Shown: positions 36,460 to 45,645 of the stretch, one piece after another | How the letters are laid out: every line of letters starts with the position of its first letter | How positions within the stretch are numbered: the first letter of the stretch is position 1 | Assembly (NCBI RefSeq): GCF_018398315.1 | Contig: NZ_JAHBRW010000002.1 | Location: 1,472,637 to 1,536,636, forward strand | Reading direction: 5' to 3' | DNA from: Chelatococcus sp. YT9 | Lineage (GTDB): Bacteria > Pseudomonadota > Alphaproteobacteria > Rhizobiales > Beijerinckiaceae | DNA: 64,000 nt | Position numbers and translations under genes: made by a program | The notes under the pieces: generated by a model | What the model saw: only the letters and a program-made list of their open reading frames with translations | The model's database searches: none | Told to the model about the DNA's origin: nothing

Positions 36460-37140
36460 TCAGGACGGCCCGTGATAGATGTAGCCGTTGCCGCGGGAGG
36501 TCTTGACGAGGTCGCCGTCGAGGCCGTGACTTTCCAGCTTGCGCCGCAATCGCGTTATTCGCGTGTCTATGCTCCGGTCGAGCGGATCAGTGCCATGGGC
36601 GGGAGCCAGCCTCAGGATCTCGTCGCGGCTTAGCATTCTGCCAGGATTAGTGGCGAAGGCCGCAATCAGGTCGATCTCTGTGGGGAACAGATTGACCTCG
36701 CGTCCGCCGGGCTCGAACAGCTTCCAGCATTTCAGGTCGAGCCAGAATGCGCCGAACGGCACGAGCGTGCTTTTGTCATTCCTTCTGCGCCGGAGGATGG
36801 CCTGAATTCGCGCGCCCAGCTCGAGCAGGGAAAATGGCTTGGTCACATAGTCGTCAGCACCGATCTCCAAGCCCACAACCTTTTCCGTCAGGTCATCGCT
36901 TCCAGTCACCATCATGATGCCGAAGTCATAGCCTTGGCGAAGGCGACGAGTGATGCTCAGGCCGTCCTCGCCCGGAAGACTGAGATCAAGCACGACAAGA
37001 TCGGGAAGCCGCTCGTCCAACATCGCGGATAGGGTGCGGGCATCCATAGCGCAACGTACCCGATGGCCTTCCAAAGTCAGGAAATCCTCGAGCATGCCGC
37101 AGAGCGCCCGGTCGTCGTCGACAATAATCAGATCCGCCAT
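36460..37140 (-). CDS. OmpR/PhoB-family response regulator
   Basis: 226 residues from the ATG at 37140 (the longer frame to 37371 is not needed). Receiver domain: acidic pocket IIVDDD, phospho-acceptor Asp52 (VVLDLSLPGEDG), conserved Lys in GADDYVTKPFS. C-terminal winged helix with FPTEIDLIAAFATNPGRMLS and DRSIDTRITRLRRKLESHG. Divergent from the hybrid kinase across 358 bp; the same module encodes a second, similar regulator at 40688. Likely phosphorylated by the hybrid kinase or its receiver relay. Confidence 0.94.
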   Translation of the reverse strand: MADLIIVDDDRALCGMLEDFLTLEGHRVRCAMDARTLSAMLDERLPDLVVLDLSLPGEDGLSITRRLRQGYDFGIMMVTGSDDLTEKVVGLEIGADDYVTKPFSLLELGARIQAILRRRRNDKSTLVPFGAFWLDLKCWKLFEPGGREVNLFPTEIDLIAAFATNPGRMLSRDEILRLAPAHGTDPLDRSIDTRITRLRRKLESHGLDGDLVKTSRGNGYIYHGPS

Positions 37141-37210
37141 TTTGCACTTTCTAAGCCTGCATGACCGTTGTGTCGGCCAGCCAGCCCCTACGCTCTGCGT
37201 AACATTATAC

Positions 37211-37250
37211 CGAAAGTTCCCCTGAGCCGCGAAACTTAAGATTCCTTTCG
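37211..37250. promoter_or_regulatory. Candidate response-regulator binding repeats
   Basis: The 358-bp gap between the divergent regulator and kinase genes contains direct repeats CGAAAGTT (37211-37218) and CGAAACTT (37230-37237), 19 bp apart, followed by an inverted TTTCG (37246-37250). Tandem sites about two turns apart suit OmpR-type dimers. The rest of the gap shows no gene. Confidence 0.3.
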
Positions 37251-37498
37251 CCCCCGATAACCGCGTCCTGCGACACGGTGACGCGGCGGGCGTCAGCCGG
37301 AGCGAGATGCCTTCTCCCCAGTTTGCCCAGCCTGCATCAGCCTGAGGTATGATAACGCGCAGGGGTGTCAATTTTTTTTACCGTGTTGCGCGTGAGTGGT
37401 CTTGCTCTACCACCAGTCTATGGCTCAGATCAGGTTGAAGCGGGATGTCGACATCGCGGTGAAACATCGGCTGAAAAGTACCAGGGCTGTCTAGGGAA

Positions 37499-40400
37499 AT
37501 GGGGTTTTCAAGGGCTGGGAAAAGAGTCCTGTCTCGCATGTCCGGCATCGGTCCGTCGGCGCGTCTTTTGCTCGTCTGCTCGCTTCCCCTCGCAGGTCTG
37601 ATAGCTGGTTTGGCCATAGAGCAGTTCGCTCCGCAGCGCCGCGCGTTATTGTCTGAGCTCAACACCTTTACGGCAGAGCAACACTTCGCGCTGCGTACGA
37701 TGATGATGGGTGCTAGCCGTCAGGTTGAGCACATGCGGCTCACAGTCGAGCAGCATATCGCGATGGAGAGCGAAAACCTGAGTGAAGCCAATGCGCGGAA
37801 GTTTCGAATCGTAAACGTGCATTTGAAGCGGGGTTCACTCTCGGCGGTCGAATGGGGCCCTCCTACAAACGTGCAGGAGGATGGCAGTCTTTTTGGCATT
37901 CCGGAGCTGCCCGGCCTCCGCGGCGATGCGGCCGGGCCGGTCGATGCGGGCCTGGAGCTTCTTTCCATGCTCAGGCTCGACAAGATCGTGGGCTCGAACG
38001 CGCGATGGAGCTACTTCATGCCGGCGAATGCTGAGTTCCTCGCGATCTACCCCGGGGCTAGTCTGGCCGAGCTCGCCCAGGCCGCCGAGGATCGATTCGC
38101 TTTCGCCGACATGCGGCAGTTGCTGAGGCAGTGGCAGAATTATCCCGTCTTCCAGCTAGGCCTGCCGCAGAACAACCCGGATCGGAGGTCCTATTGGACG
38201 AAGGTCTATGACGATGCTGGAGATGCCGGTCTGATGGTGAGCCAGGCCGCGCCGGTCTATGTCCGTGGCGAGTTCCGTGGGATCGTTGGCGCCGATATCC
38301 TCTTAAGCTCCTTCGATGCCATCCTCACACCAATGAAGCAACCGCTCGGGTTGACCGTCATTCTCAATGACCATAACGAGATCCTTGGTCTTAACGGCGC
38401 AGCATTCGACGGCAATCTCTCGAAGATGCGCAGTTATCTCAACGCGGATGGACTACTCCAAAAACTACTTTCGTTGAAGCCGGACGATAGTTTCTCATTC
38501 ATCGATGATAACTGGGTCATATCACGTGTGGGGCCTTACTCCGGTTATCGTCTGATCTATGTTCTGCCTGACGGGGATTTAAACGCTTATCTCTTGCCGC
38601 GTTTCATATCTTACGCCCTGATCCTCGGCGGGCTCATCGCCATGCTCGCGATCATTCTCCGATACTTGCACAAGTCTTACATTCTGCCGAGCTTCCGGTT
38701 AGCCGACTATCTCGGAGCGAAGGCTGCCGGCATCGAAGCGGCCGCGCCGTTGTTGCCGAAGGGATGGCAGCCGAGTTTCGAGAGGATATCGGAAGCTTTC
38801 GCCAACAGCCGGAATTATCAGGAAAAGCTCGAGGAAAGCGAAGCAAGGTTTCTCGCAGCAGCCTCAAGTCTAATCGATGGTTTCGCCATTGTGAGCTCCG
38901 AGGGACGCGTCGTCTTCTACAACGAGGCATTTGCGCAGCTCCTGGGATCTGAACGCCGAGCACGGATCGCCATCGGCAGCTACCTGGCCGACCTTCTCGA
39001 TCAGGACTGGCTCGAGGCCCATGATCCGGAGCCGACGCTTCTCGACGGCCGCTGGTTGAGTTACCGGAAAAGCGCCATGCCGGACGGTGGGACGGTCATC
39101 CTCCTCCGCGACATCACAGAAGCGCGGCAAGCTGAGATGCAGTTGCGCGAAAGCGAGACGAGGCTGGCAGCGCTACTCGCCTACGCGCCCGTCGTGATCA
39201 TGCTGATGAACGCGGAGGGCCACCTCATCATGGCCAATCCGGAGGCCGAGCGCATGCTGAACAGGGAGCTCGGCGTGATAACCGGCAAACGCATGTCGGA
39301 CTTTATCAATTCGGAAGCGATGATAAAGCTCGACGCCAGAATCAAACATGTGCTGACAACGGGCGAGGTTCAGGTCAGCGAAGAGCACTATCCAGCGCGA
39401 GATCACTATCGGGACGCCCTGGCGATCCTGTTTCCGCTCCACAATCCAGAAGGCGCGATAGACGGCGTCGGCATCTTTGCCGTGGATCTGACCTTGCAGA
39501 AGGCGACCGAAGAAGAGCTGCGCCGGCAACGTGATGCACTCTACCAGAACGAGAAGCTCGCGGCCTTGGGATCCTTGCTCGCCGGCGTCGCCCATGAGCT
39601 CAACAACCCGCTCTCCATTGTCGTCGGATATGCGGGCATGCTTCAGGAACTCGCGTCAGATGAGCCGACCCGCCGCCGTGCGCGGGAGGTGCATGTCGCG
39701 GCCGAGCGGTGCGCGCGTATCGTCAAACGTTTCCTCGCCATGGCGCGCTCGAAGCCTGTCGAGAAGAAGTGGGTGGATGTCGAAGCCGTTATCGACGACG
39801 TGATGGAGCTCGCCGCTTATGGTCTGCGTGTGAACGCAGTTGAGGTGATCCGCGATAGCGCCTCTGACTTGCCGGCGATACTGGCGGACGCCGATCAGCT
39901 CCATCAGGTCTTCATGAATGTGGTGCTCAACGCCATGCAGGCGATGACGGGCATCGAAGGCCAGCGTCAACTGATCATTAAAACCCGTCTTCGTCATCAG
40001 GCGATCGTCATCGACGTGCTCGATACGGGCCACGGCGTGAACGATACGGTCAAGCAGCGGGCATTCGAGCCCTTTTTCACAACAAAGCCCCTTGGTGTGG
40101 GAACGGGCATTGGCCTGTCTTTGTGCAGCGGCATTGTGGAGGCGCATGGTGGTACTATCACGCTCGATCCCGGACCGGATGGGGGAGCGTTATGCCGCGT
40201 AGTCCTCCCCATCTCCGTGGCGCCCCCTTTGCAAGGCGCCGCTGAGCAAACGAGTCAGCGGCGGCCGCTGTCGGGCCGCGTTCTCATCGTTGATGACGAG
40301 GCCAGCATCGCGAACTTCATCGCTGAAGCCCTTGAGCGTGATGGCGCAGACGTTACAACCGTGACCAGCGGTTACGACGCGCAGACGGTGCTCGCTGAAC

Positions 40401-40672
40401 AGCCATTTGATGTTGTACTTACGGATTTGCGTATGCCTGGCGTCGGTGGCGAGCGGCTGGTGGCGTTCATTGCGGAGGAGCGCCCCGATCTCGATGGCCG
40501 GGTCGTCGTTATGACGGGGGATGCCCTGACATCGGAAACAACCCCCCTTGGTGAGGGGGTGATCATGATCGAGAAGCCCATTGATATCGATGGCTTGAGA
40601 GCGCTGCTCCAATCGCTCCTCAACGTGTCAAATGAAGGAGGAAGCAATGAGACAGTGGTTGCAATGGAATAG
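37499..40672 (+). CDS. Membrane hybrid sensor histidine kinase (Cache-like sensor, PAS x2, HisKA, HATPase, receiver)
   Basis: 1057 residues. Membrane segments near 21-40 and 365-390 (YALILGGLIAMLAIILRYL) enclose a roughly 320-residue periplasmic region with a Cache-like fold (MVSQAAPVYVRGEFRGIVGA). Two PAS domains follow (about 450-545 and 560-680), the second with VVIMLMNAEGHLIMANPEAE. HisKA: GVAHELNNPLSIVVGYAG, His699. HATPase: N box VVLNAMQAM, G1 DTGHGV, G2 GVGTGIGLSLC. C-terminal receiver: Asp976 (VVLTDLRMPG). It would autophosphorylate His699 and relay to its receiver and/or the flanking regulators. The ligand is unknown. An alternative start is M at 37538. Confidence 0.93.
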   Translation: MGFSRAGKRVLSRMSGIGPSARLLLVCSLPLAGLIAGLAIEQFAPQRRALLSELNTFTAEQHFALRTMMMGASRQVEHMRLTVEQHIAMESENLSEANARKFRIVNVHLKRGSLSAVEWGPPTNVQEDGSLFGIPELPGLRGDAAGPVDAGLELLSMLRLDKIVGSNARWSYFMPANAEFLAIYPGASLAELAQAAEDRFAFADMRQLLRQWQNYPVFQLGLPQNNPDRRSYWTKVYDDAGDAGLMVSQAAPVYVRGEFRGIVGADILLSSFDAILTPMKQPLGLTVILNDHNEILGLNGAAFDGNLSKMRSYLNADGLLQKLLSLKPDDSFSFIDDNWVISRVGPYSGYRLIYVLPDGDLNAYLLPRFISYALILGGLIAMLAIILRYLHKSYILPSFRLADYLGAKAAGIEAAAPLLPKGWQPSFERISEAFANSRNYQEKLEESEARFLAAASSLIDGFAIVSSEGRVVFYNEAFAQLLGSERRARIAIGSYLADLLDQDWLEAHDPEPTLLDGRWLSYRKSAMPDGGTVILLRDITEARQAEMQLRESETRLAALLAYAPVVIMLMNAEGHLIMANPEAERMLNRELGVITGKRMSDFINSEAMIKLDARIKHVLTTGEVQVSEEHYPARDHYRDALAILFPLHNPEGAIDGVGIFAVDLTLQKATEEELRRQRDALYQNEKLAALGSLLAGVAHELNNPLSIVVGYAGMLQELASDEPTRRRAREVHVAAERCARIVKRFLAMARSKPVEKKWVDVEAVIDDVMELAAYGLRVNAVEVIRDSASDLPAILADADQLHQVFMNVVLNAMQAMTGIEGQRQLIIKTRLRHQAIVIDVLDTGHGVNDTVKQRAFEPFFTTKPLGVGTGIGLSLCSGIVEAHGGTITLDPGPDGGALCRVVLPISVAPPLQGAAEQTSQRRPLSGRVLIVDDEASIANFIAEALERDGADVTTVTSGYDAQTVLAEQPFDVVLTDLRMPGVGGERLVAFIAEERPDLDGRVVVMTGDALTSETTPLGEGVIMIEKPIDIDGLRALLQSLLNVSNEGGSNETVVAME

Positions 40673-40687
40673 CCCGACGGATAGGTG

Positions 40688-41407
40688 ATGAACGCACCGA
40701 CAGAAATTTTTGTCGTAGACGATGAGCCCGGACTCCGCAGTATGATCGAGGACTATCTCGGCATGCAGGGTTTCAGGGTGAGCGGCGCCGCAAATGGAGC
40801 CGAGCTCGATCGTCTGATGACATCCAAGACGCCCGATCTCATTCTCCTCGATATCAATATGCCAGGGGAAAGCGGGTTTTCTATCGTGCGGCGTTTGCGG
40901 AGCGCTGCGGAGCGCATGGGGATCATCATGCTGACCGCCAACGCCGACGAGAGAAGCAAGCTGCTGGCGCTCGGCCACGGCGCCGATGACTATCTGGTCA
41001 AACCCTTCGAAGTGCGGGAACTCCTCGCGCGCGTGCGCAGCGTGCTCCGGCGTATGCCCTCCCGTCCGCTGGACGTGCAGCGTCCGCGGCGGTCTCTGCC
41101 TTTAGGGCGTTTTCGCCTCGATCTCGATGGCAAGCGGCTTCTTGATGCCGCGGGCGACGATATCGAGATCAGCAGCATGGAGTACGAGTTGTTGGAGGCC
41201 TTTGCGCGCCATCCGCACCAGGTCTTGACTCGCGAGCGTCTATGCGAACTCGCCCATGGCCGGACCCTCGGAGAAGCGGACCGCAGTGTCGATATCCGCA
41301 TTGCGCGGCTGCGCAAGAAACTTGAGGCAGACCCGTCCAGACCCGAGTTGTTCAAGACCGTTCGGGGCGAAGGCTATTTGTTCGCGCCTTCCGCGGGTTG
41401 CAACTAG
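40688..41407 (+). CDS. OmpR/PhoB-family response regulator (paralogue of 36460)
   Basis: 239 residues from ATG 40688 (a GTG at 40685 is adjacent). Receiver: VVDDEPGLRSMI, phospho-acceptor Asp55 (ILLDINMPGESG), Lys in GADDYLVKPFE. Winged helix: EYELLEAFARHPHQVLTRER then DRSVDIRIARLRKKLEADP. It begins 15 bp after the hybrid kinase stop, so they are co-transcribed. It resembles the 36460 regulator along its length, pointing to duplication. The convergent marR gene ends 52 bp downstream. Confidence 0.94.
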   Translation: MNAPTEIFVVDDEPGLRSMIEDYLGMQGFRVSGAANGAELDRLMTSKTPDLILLDINMPGESGFSIVRRLRSAAERMGIIMLTANADERSKLLALGHGADDYLVKPFEVRELLARVRSVLRRMPSRPLDVQRPRRSLPLGRFRLDLDGKRLLDAAGDDIEISSMEYELLEAFARHPHQVLTRERLCELAHGRTLGEADRSVDIRIARLRKKLEADPSRPELFKTVRGEGYLFAPSAGCN

Positions 41408-41459
41408 GGCGCCGTGATCTGCGGATTGGCGCGTATTCATCCAACCGAAAGGCGTGACG

Positions 41460-41969
41460 TTACAGGTTCTCCTGATCGAGGTTGCGCAGGAGCTTATGGA
41501 GCGTCGCGATGAATGCGCGGAACTCGCTCTCGTCGACGCCACTGAACATCTCGTTGTACATCGCGTAGAAGTTCGGCCAGAACTGCGTAAAGATCTCACG
41601 CCCTTCCTCGGTGATGTGAATCTCGCGCACACGCATGTCATCGGGGCGTGCGCGCCGGCGGATCAGGCCCTGTTCCTCCAGCGCATCAAGCGTACGGCTC
41701 ATCGTAGACTGCTCGGTCACGGCGTAGGTGGCCAGTTCGTTGATCGTAAGCCCGGAGGACACGCATAGAGTTGCTAACACGCGCATCTTCGTCGTCGTCA
41801 GATTAAAGTCCTTCAAGGCCTCCTGGACCTGAAGGTTCCATCGCGCCGACAGCCTGTTGAGCAAATAAGGCGCGAATTGATTAAGTCCGATTTCTCCGAT
41901 CGACGGAATGCCTCCGTCAGGCGCGGCTTTCCCGTGAAGGAGGCCGCTGGGGAAGCGTCCGGCTTTCAA
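41460..41969 (-). CDS. MarR family transcriptional regulator
   Basis: 169 residues. Winged-helix region: LTTTKMRVLATLCVSSGLTI, NELATYAVTEQSTMSRTLDA and EEQGLIRRRARPDDMRVREI, the MarR pattern with the beta-wing DDMR. Helical dimerisation ends flank it. The start used is TTG at 41969, preceded by GGAG; other starts are less supported. It lies downstream of the cyclase-family gene with a hairpin between, so it may be separately transcribed. The ligand is unknown; likely targets are the neighbouring degradative genes (inference). Confidence 0.88.
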   Translation of the reverse strand: MKAGRFPSGLLHGKAAPDGGIPSIGEIGLNQFAPYLLNRLSARWNLQVQEALKDFNLTTTKMRVLATLCVSSGLTINELATYAVTEQSTMSRTLDALEEQGLIRRRARPDDMRVREIHITEEGREIFTQFWPNFYAMYNEMFSGVDESEFRAFIATLHKLLRNLDQENL

Positions 41970-42125
41970 TGTCTCCGCCCTTTCTCAACCCGAGCGCAGG
42001 TCGCGCCGGCCGCTCCTGAAGCCATGTTCACTTCCGGATAAAGCTGGCAGCGGTCTTCGAAATCCAGACGACGAAGCCGAGTGATATCAGGTGCCGCCAA
42101 GTTCGATGCCCGAGCCAAAATTCGA

Positions 42126-42152
42126 CAAACCGGCAATCACGATGCCGGTTTG
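42126..42152 (-). terminator. Terminator-like hairpin after the cyclase gene
   Basis: A perfect 10-bp stem CAAACCGGCA (42126-42135) and TGCCGGTTTG (42143-42152), with a 7-nt loop, lies 35 bp beyond the cyclase-family stop. Read on the minus strand it is followed by TCGAATTTTGG, a weak U-rich tail. No gene is seen in the surrounding 217-bp gap. Confidence 0.6.
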
Positions 42153-42186
42153 CGATGCTTTCCACGAGCCTTCGTCGTTGGTCAAG

Positions 42187-42978
42187 TCAGGATTTCGGCA
42201 CGAGCGCGAGCGCGCGTACCGGGCTCCCCGTTCCGTTCAGGATCTTAAGGGGCGCCACGATGACCATCGCTCCCTTCGGCGGCAGCTTGTCCAGGTTGAC
42301 AAGGCTGGCGAGGCCATAGCCGCCCTTGCCCAGGATGAGGGAATGGGCCGGGAAGGGAGGATCGAAGGCGGCGGCATTGCCCGCGTCGGTTCCGACGCAT
42401 TCGTTGCCGAACCCGAGAACGCCCTTACTCACGAGATACTGCACACAGTCGACGCTCGGCCCCGGGGTATGGGGGCCATTCTCATCAGAGTTCAGGAAGG
42501 TCTCGGTGATCGTGTTGCGATGATACCAGTCTGAGCGCATCAAAACCCATGAGCCTGCCTCGATCGCGCCGTGCTTGGCCTCCCAGGCGCGGACATGGTC
42601 CGCCGTCAGGAGATAATCCGGATTCTCGGCCACCTCCCGGCTCACGTCGATGACATTGGCCGGCGCGACGAAAGTTTGTGGCGAGATGGTATCGGTTGTG
42701 TTGCGCGGCTGATCCTTACCGGAAATCCAGTGCGAGGGTGCGTCGAAGTGTGTGCCCGTATGTTCGCCAAGCTCCATCCACCCCCAAGCCCACCACGGCC
42801 CGTTGGCATCGTAGTTGGAGATCTCATGCATCTTGAAGTTGGGTGTGTTCTTCCCGAACTGCGGTGGCAGGTACAGAACGGGGGTGTCCGGCCCAAGTGT
42901 AGCGGTGAGATCGACGATACTGATATCGCCTGTCGCGAGTGCGGACGCAAGATTGCCGAGAAGTGCTTGAGTCTGCAT
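42187..42978 (-). CDS. Cyclase family protein (kynurenine formamidase-like metal hydrolase)
   Basis: 263 residues from the ATG at 42978. The zinc-binding motif HxGTHxDxP is intact: H73-T-G-T-H77-F-D79-A-P81 (GEHTGTHFDAPSHW). Other features are IVDLTATLGPDTPVLYLPP near the N-terminus and VLMRSDWYH in the middle. Such proteins hydrolyse N-formyl or other amides, or lactams and isatin (KynB, isatin hydrolase). It sits near an amidohydrolase and a hydroxyacid dehydrogenase-like gene, suggesting amide cleavage in a degradative route. The frame could extend upstream to 43077, but homology starts at MQTQ. Confidence 0.88.
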   Translation of the reverse strand: MQTQALLGNLASALATGDISIVDLTATLGPDTPVLYLPPQFGKNTPNFKMHEISNYDANGPWWAWGWMELGEHTGTHFDAPSHWISGKDQPRNTTDTISPQTFVAPANVIDVSREVAENPDYLLTADHVRAWEAKHGAIEAGSWVLMRSDWYHRNTITETFLNSDENGPHTPGPSVDCVQYLVSKGVLGFGNECVGTDAGNAAAFDPPFPAHSLILGKGGYGLASLVNLDKLPPKGAMVIVAPLKILNGTGSPVRALALVPKS

Positions 42979-43145
42979 GTCATGTTCCCTTGGAAAGGCA
43001 GCCGGTTGTTGTGTGGGAGGCTGGTTCGGTCGATCAGCTTCGCTCGAATATCGTAAAATGGGTCTATGAAACTTCAAGTATGAAAATCTGGAAAGCTGAC
43101 CATTATCGTCGCTTGCAGATAACTCGATATATGAAGATGCATGAA

Positions 43146-44069
43146 CTAAGCGTTATATTCGCCTGCCGTTGATTCCGGATTGTCCGGGTTGTCGAGGCCA
43201 TTGATGGAAGACACGACGGCAGCGAGATCGCTGACGAAAGTCTCGGCATGGCCGGCCGCGCAGCAAAGCGTCAGCATTTGCAGGGTGGCCGGGGCGATAG
43301 TTGTGGCGAGGTTGGCTTCATTCGCCATTGCCACGAAATAGGCGACATCCTTGCGGGCGCTGCCAACCGTGAGCTTGCGGGCTTCACCAGGTCTGCCCAT
43401 GGCAGCGAGAGCCATCGTCTGGAAGGTCGTGCTGTTCATGCCGCTTCCCGAGACCACCTCATGTATGGCGGCGATATCAATTCCAAAACGACGCGCAGCG
43501 GTCAGCGCTTCGGCCGTCGCATTGGCAATGGCCATGCCATAGAAGGCGATGATCAGCTTGGCGCGGTGGCCGCTCCCTATACCTCCGAAATGAAAGGATC
43601 GGCTGGAGAAGATCGTGAGCAAGGGCTGGATCTTCGCGAACACCGCATCCGATGCGCCGACCATGAGCGTGAGGGTGCCCGCCTGAGCGCGCTCCGGTGC
43701 GCCTGACATGCCGATATCGGCAAAATGTGCGCCCCTGTCAGCGTAAGCACGGGCAATTGCGACGCTGGTTTCAGGATCTCCAGAGGTCAGGTCGACGTGT
43801 ACGAAGCCGAGCGGGGCGGCTACGGCCATCCCCTGGGGACCGTTAACCAGATCTGCAACGACTGCTGAAGAGGGCAGGCAGGTGAAGACAATGTCGCTGG
43901 TCGCCGCAAGAGCGGCCGGAGACTCCGCTACGCGATAGTTTGCCGCCAGCGGGGCGGACAGTCCTGTGGGTGTCGTCCGCGGCAGGACGGTGATGGCATT
44001 GCCGGCGGCGTGGAGGTGGGATGCAATTGGAGCCCCCATTCGGCCAAGTCCAATAAAGCCGATGTTCAT
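43146..44069 (-). CDS. 3-hydroxyisobutyrate dehydrogenase-family NAD(P)-dependent oxidoreductase
   Basis: 307 residues. Rossmann loop NIGFIGLGRMGAPIASHLHA at the N-terminus; substrate segment VDLTSGDPET and MSGAPERAQAGTLTLMVGA; catalytic-type Lys171 in GSGHRAKLIIAFYG. In most family members the Lys is followed by Asn at +3 and +4; here these are Ile174 and Ala175, so it may be an imine reductase-like or otherwise altered member. Start at 44069 with AGGTGG upstream. Divergent from the amidohydrolase at 44355; the gap holds two TTTGATCAAA-type palindromes. The cyclase gene follows on the same strand after 167 bp. Confidence 0.87.
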   Translation of the reverse strand: MNIGFIGLGRMGAPIASHLHAAGNAITVLPRTTPTGLSAPLAANYRVAESPAALAATSDIVFTCLPSSAVVADLVNGPQGMAVAAPLGFVHVDLTSGDPETSVAIARAYADRGAHFADIGMSGAPERAQAGTLTLMVGASDAVFAKIQPLLTIFSSRSFHFGGIGSGHRAKLIIAFYGMAIANATAEALTAARRFGIDIAAIHEVVSGSGMNSTTFQTMALAAMGRPGEARKLTVGSARKDVAYFVAMANEANLATTIAPATLQMLTLCCAAGHAETFVSDLAAVVSSINGLDNPDNPESTAGEYNA

Positions 44070-44102
44070 CGCCACCTCATTCCCCACATAGTCCGTTGTG
44101 GA

Positions 44103-44114
44103 TTTTGATCAAAA
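44103..44114. promoter_or_regulatory. TTTTGATCAAAA palindromic operator candidate
   Basis: A perfect 12-bp palindrome lies 34 bp upstream of the 3-hydroxyisobutyrate dehydrogenase-like start. Its core TTTGATCAAA recurs at 44248-44261 and, in part, at 54301-54309. Confidence 0.5.
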
Positions 44115-44247
44115 GATCGCAGCTAAGCCCGATCGTCAAGCTGTCACTTATCCGTCCGGCCGTGTTCTGGTGTCTGGACCGGCGCGTAGTCCGCTGGGAA
44201 AGCCGCTGCTCCTTGGCAGGAGCTCATGGCAGAGCTCAACATGAGAT

Positions 44248-44261
44248 CGTTTGATCAAACG
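44248..44261. promoter_or_regulatory. CGTTTGATCAAACG palindromic operator candidate
   Basis: A perfect 14-bp palindrome in the divergent promoter region, 93 bp before the amidohydrolase start. It shares TTTGATCAAA with the site at 44103. The 285-bp gap holds no gene. A GntR/FCD or MarR protein encoded nearby may bind here (inference). Confidence 0.5.
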
Positions 44262-44354
44262 TCTTTACAGCCGGTGCCATCGCGGCAATACTGCATCGCA
44301 TAGCGGCTCGGCCATCAGAGCCCACAATCAAGAAGCGGTGCAGGGGTTCTGGTG

Positions 44355-45605
44355 ATGACATCTATCTTGTTGCGGAATGGCAATCTTTTCGACGGCGTGA
44401 ACAAGGTCTTGCGTCCGGGGACGGACGTTCTGGTCGTCGACGGCACGATCGCGGAAGTGTCCGAAAAGCCGTTGAAAGCCAGCAGCGCGATTGAGGTTGA
44501 TCTTGGCGGGCGTTTGCTCCTCCCGGGGCTGATCGACGCCCATGTGCATGTATTCGCGGTCAATCTGGTGGCCTCACGTAACGAAAATATGCCGCTGACG
44601 CTGATGACGGCTCGGGCTGTGCCGCGTATTCGTGCCATGCTCGACCGTGGTTTCACGTCTGTGCGCGACGTGGCGGGTGGCGACGTCGGCATCCGGGATG
44701 CCGTGGCGCAAGGTTTTATTCCTGGGCCGAGACTTTACGTGGGCGGGCCGGCCATGACGCAGACCGGTGGCCACGGCGATCACCGACGTCGCACCGATGA
44801 TCACTATGACATCGACCACAACAGCAATGCCTTCGTGTTTTTCTACCGCTTCGCGGACGGGCCAGAGGAAATGCGGCGGGTCGTTCGCAACGAGCTGCGC
44901 AAGGATGTAGACCACATCAAGGTCATGGCTTCGGGAGGCGTCGGATCGCCGACCGACGCCATCGAGAACATCCAGTTCACACGTGAAGAGCTTGAAGTTG
45001 CGGTCTTCGAGGCCGCGCGCCGCGGGAAATATGTTTGCGCCCACACCTACACGGCTGACGCCATCCAGCATGCGGTGGCGAGCGGTGTGCGCACGGTGGA
45101 ACATGCAAATTTTATCGATCGCAAGACGGCCGATTTTGTCGTCGAAAAGGGCGCTTATGTAGTGCCCACGCTCGTCTGCTACGAGGAGACGGAGAAGCAC
45201 GGCGATCGCCTCGGCCTTTCGGCTTATGTGATGGATAAGCTGCGCTCAGTAAACCAGGCGGGAATAGAGATGCTAGGCATCTGCACCGACGCGGGCGTCA
45301 AGACAGGTTTCGGCACCGATCTCATGGGTGAGATGGAATATGCCCAGTCGGACGAATTCGCGATCCGCGGCCGCGTGCAATCGCCCTTCGACATTCTCTG
45401 CTCTGCGACGTCCGTGAACGCCGAGATCCTGCAGGAAAGCGGGCGTCTTGGCGTCATCGCGCCAGGCGCGCATGCGGATCTCATCGTCTGCGACGGTGAT
45501 CCGACCAGGGATATTGCTCTTCTTGCCGATCCACAGAAGAACCTTCGGCTCATCATGAAAGGCGGAGCCTTCCACAAGAACGAGCTTGCGACGCGGCAAG
45601 CCTGA
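44355..45605 (+). CDS. Metal-dependent amidohydrolase (imidazolonepropionase/prolidase-like)
   Basis: 416 residues of the amidohydrolase superfamily. Metal motif DAHVHVF (His63, His65) in GRLLLPGLIDAHVHVF; HIKVMASGGVGSPTDAIENI with a possible bridging Lys; ICAHTYTA-type (VCAHTYTADA) and VRTVEHANFID carrying further His; GTDLMGE with the conserved Asp; C-terminal GVIAPGAHADLIVCDGDP. It would hydrolyse a C-N bond in a cyclic amide, peptide or related compound. An adjacent GTG at 44352 is an alternative start. Divergent from the dehydrogenase-like gene; the alpha/beta hydrolase follows 40 bp downstream. Confidence 0.88.
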   Translation: MTSILLRNGNLFDGVNKVLRPGTDVLVVDGTIAEVSEKPLKASSAIEVDLGGRLLLPGLIDAHVHVFAVNLVASRNENMPLTLMTARAVPRIRAMLDRGFTSVRDVAGGDVGIRDAVAQGFIPGPRLYVGGPAMTQTGGHGDHRRRTDDHYDIDHNSNAFVFFYRFADGPEEMRRVVRNELRKDVDHIKVMASGGVGSPTDAIENIQFTREELEVAVFEAARRGKYVCAHTYTADAIQHAVASGVRTVEHANFIDRKTADFVVEKGAYVVPTLVCYEETEKHGDRLGLSAYVMDKLRSVNQAGIEMLGICTDAGVKTGFGTDLMGEMEYAQSDEFAIRGRVQSPFDILCSATSVNAEILQESGRLGVIAPGAHADLIVCDGDPTRDIALLADPQKNLRLIMKGGAFHKNELATRQA

Positions 45606-45645
45606 CGGACCGGAACGGTTCTGCTGCATGGGTGGGGATGACGGA

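Noticed and set aside
43066-43085. ATGAAACTTCAAGTATGAAA as MarR operator
   Set aside because: The palindrome is imperfect (AAACTT/AAGTAT) and a single copy; too weak to annotate.
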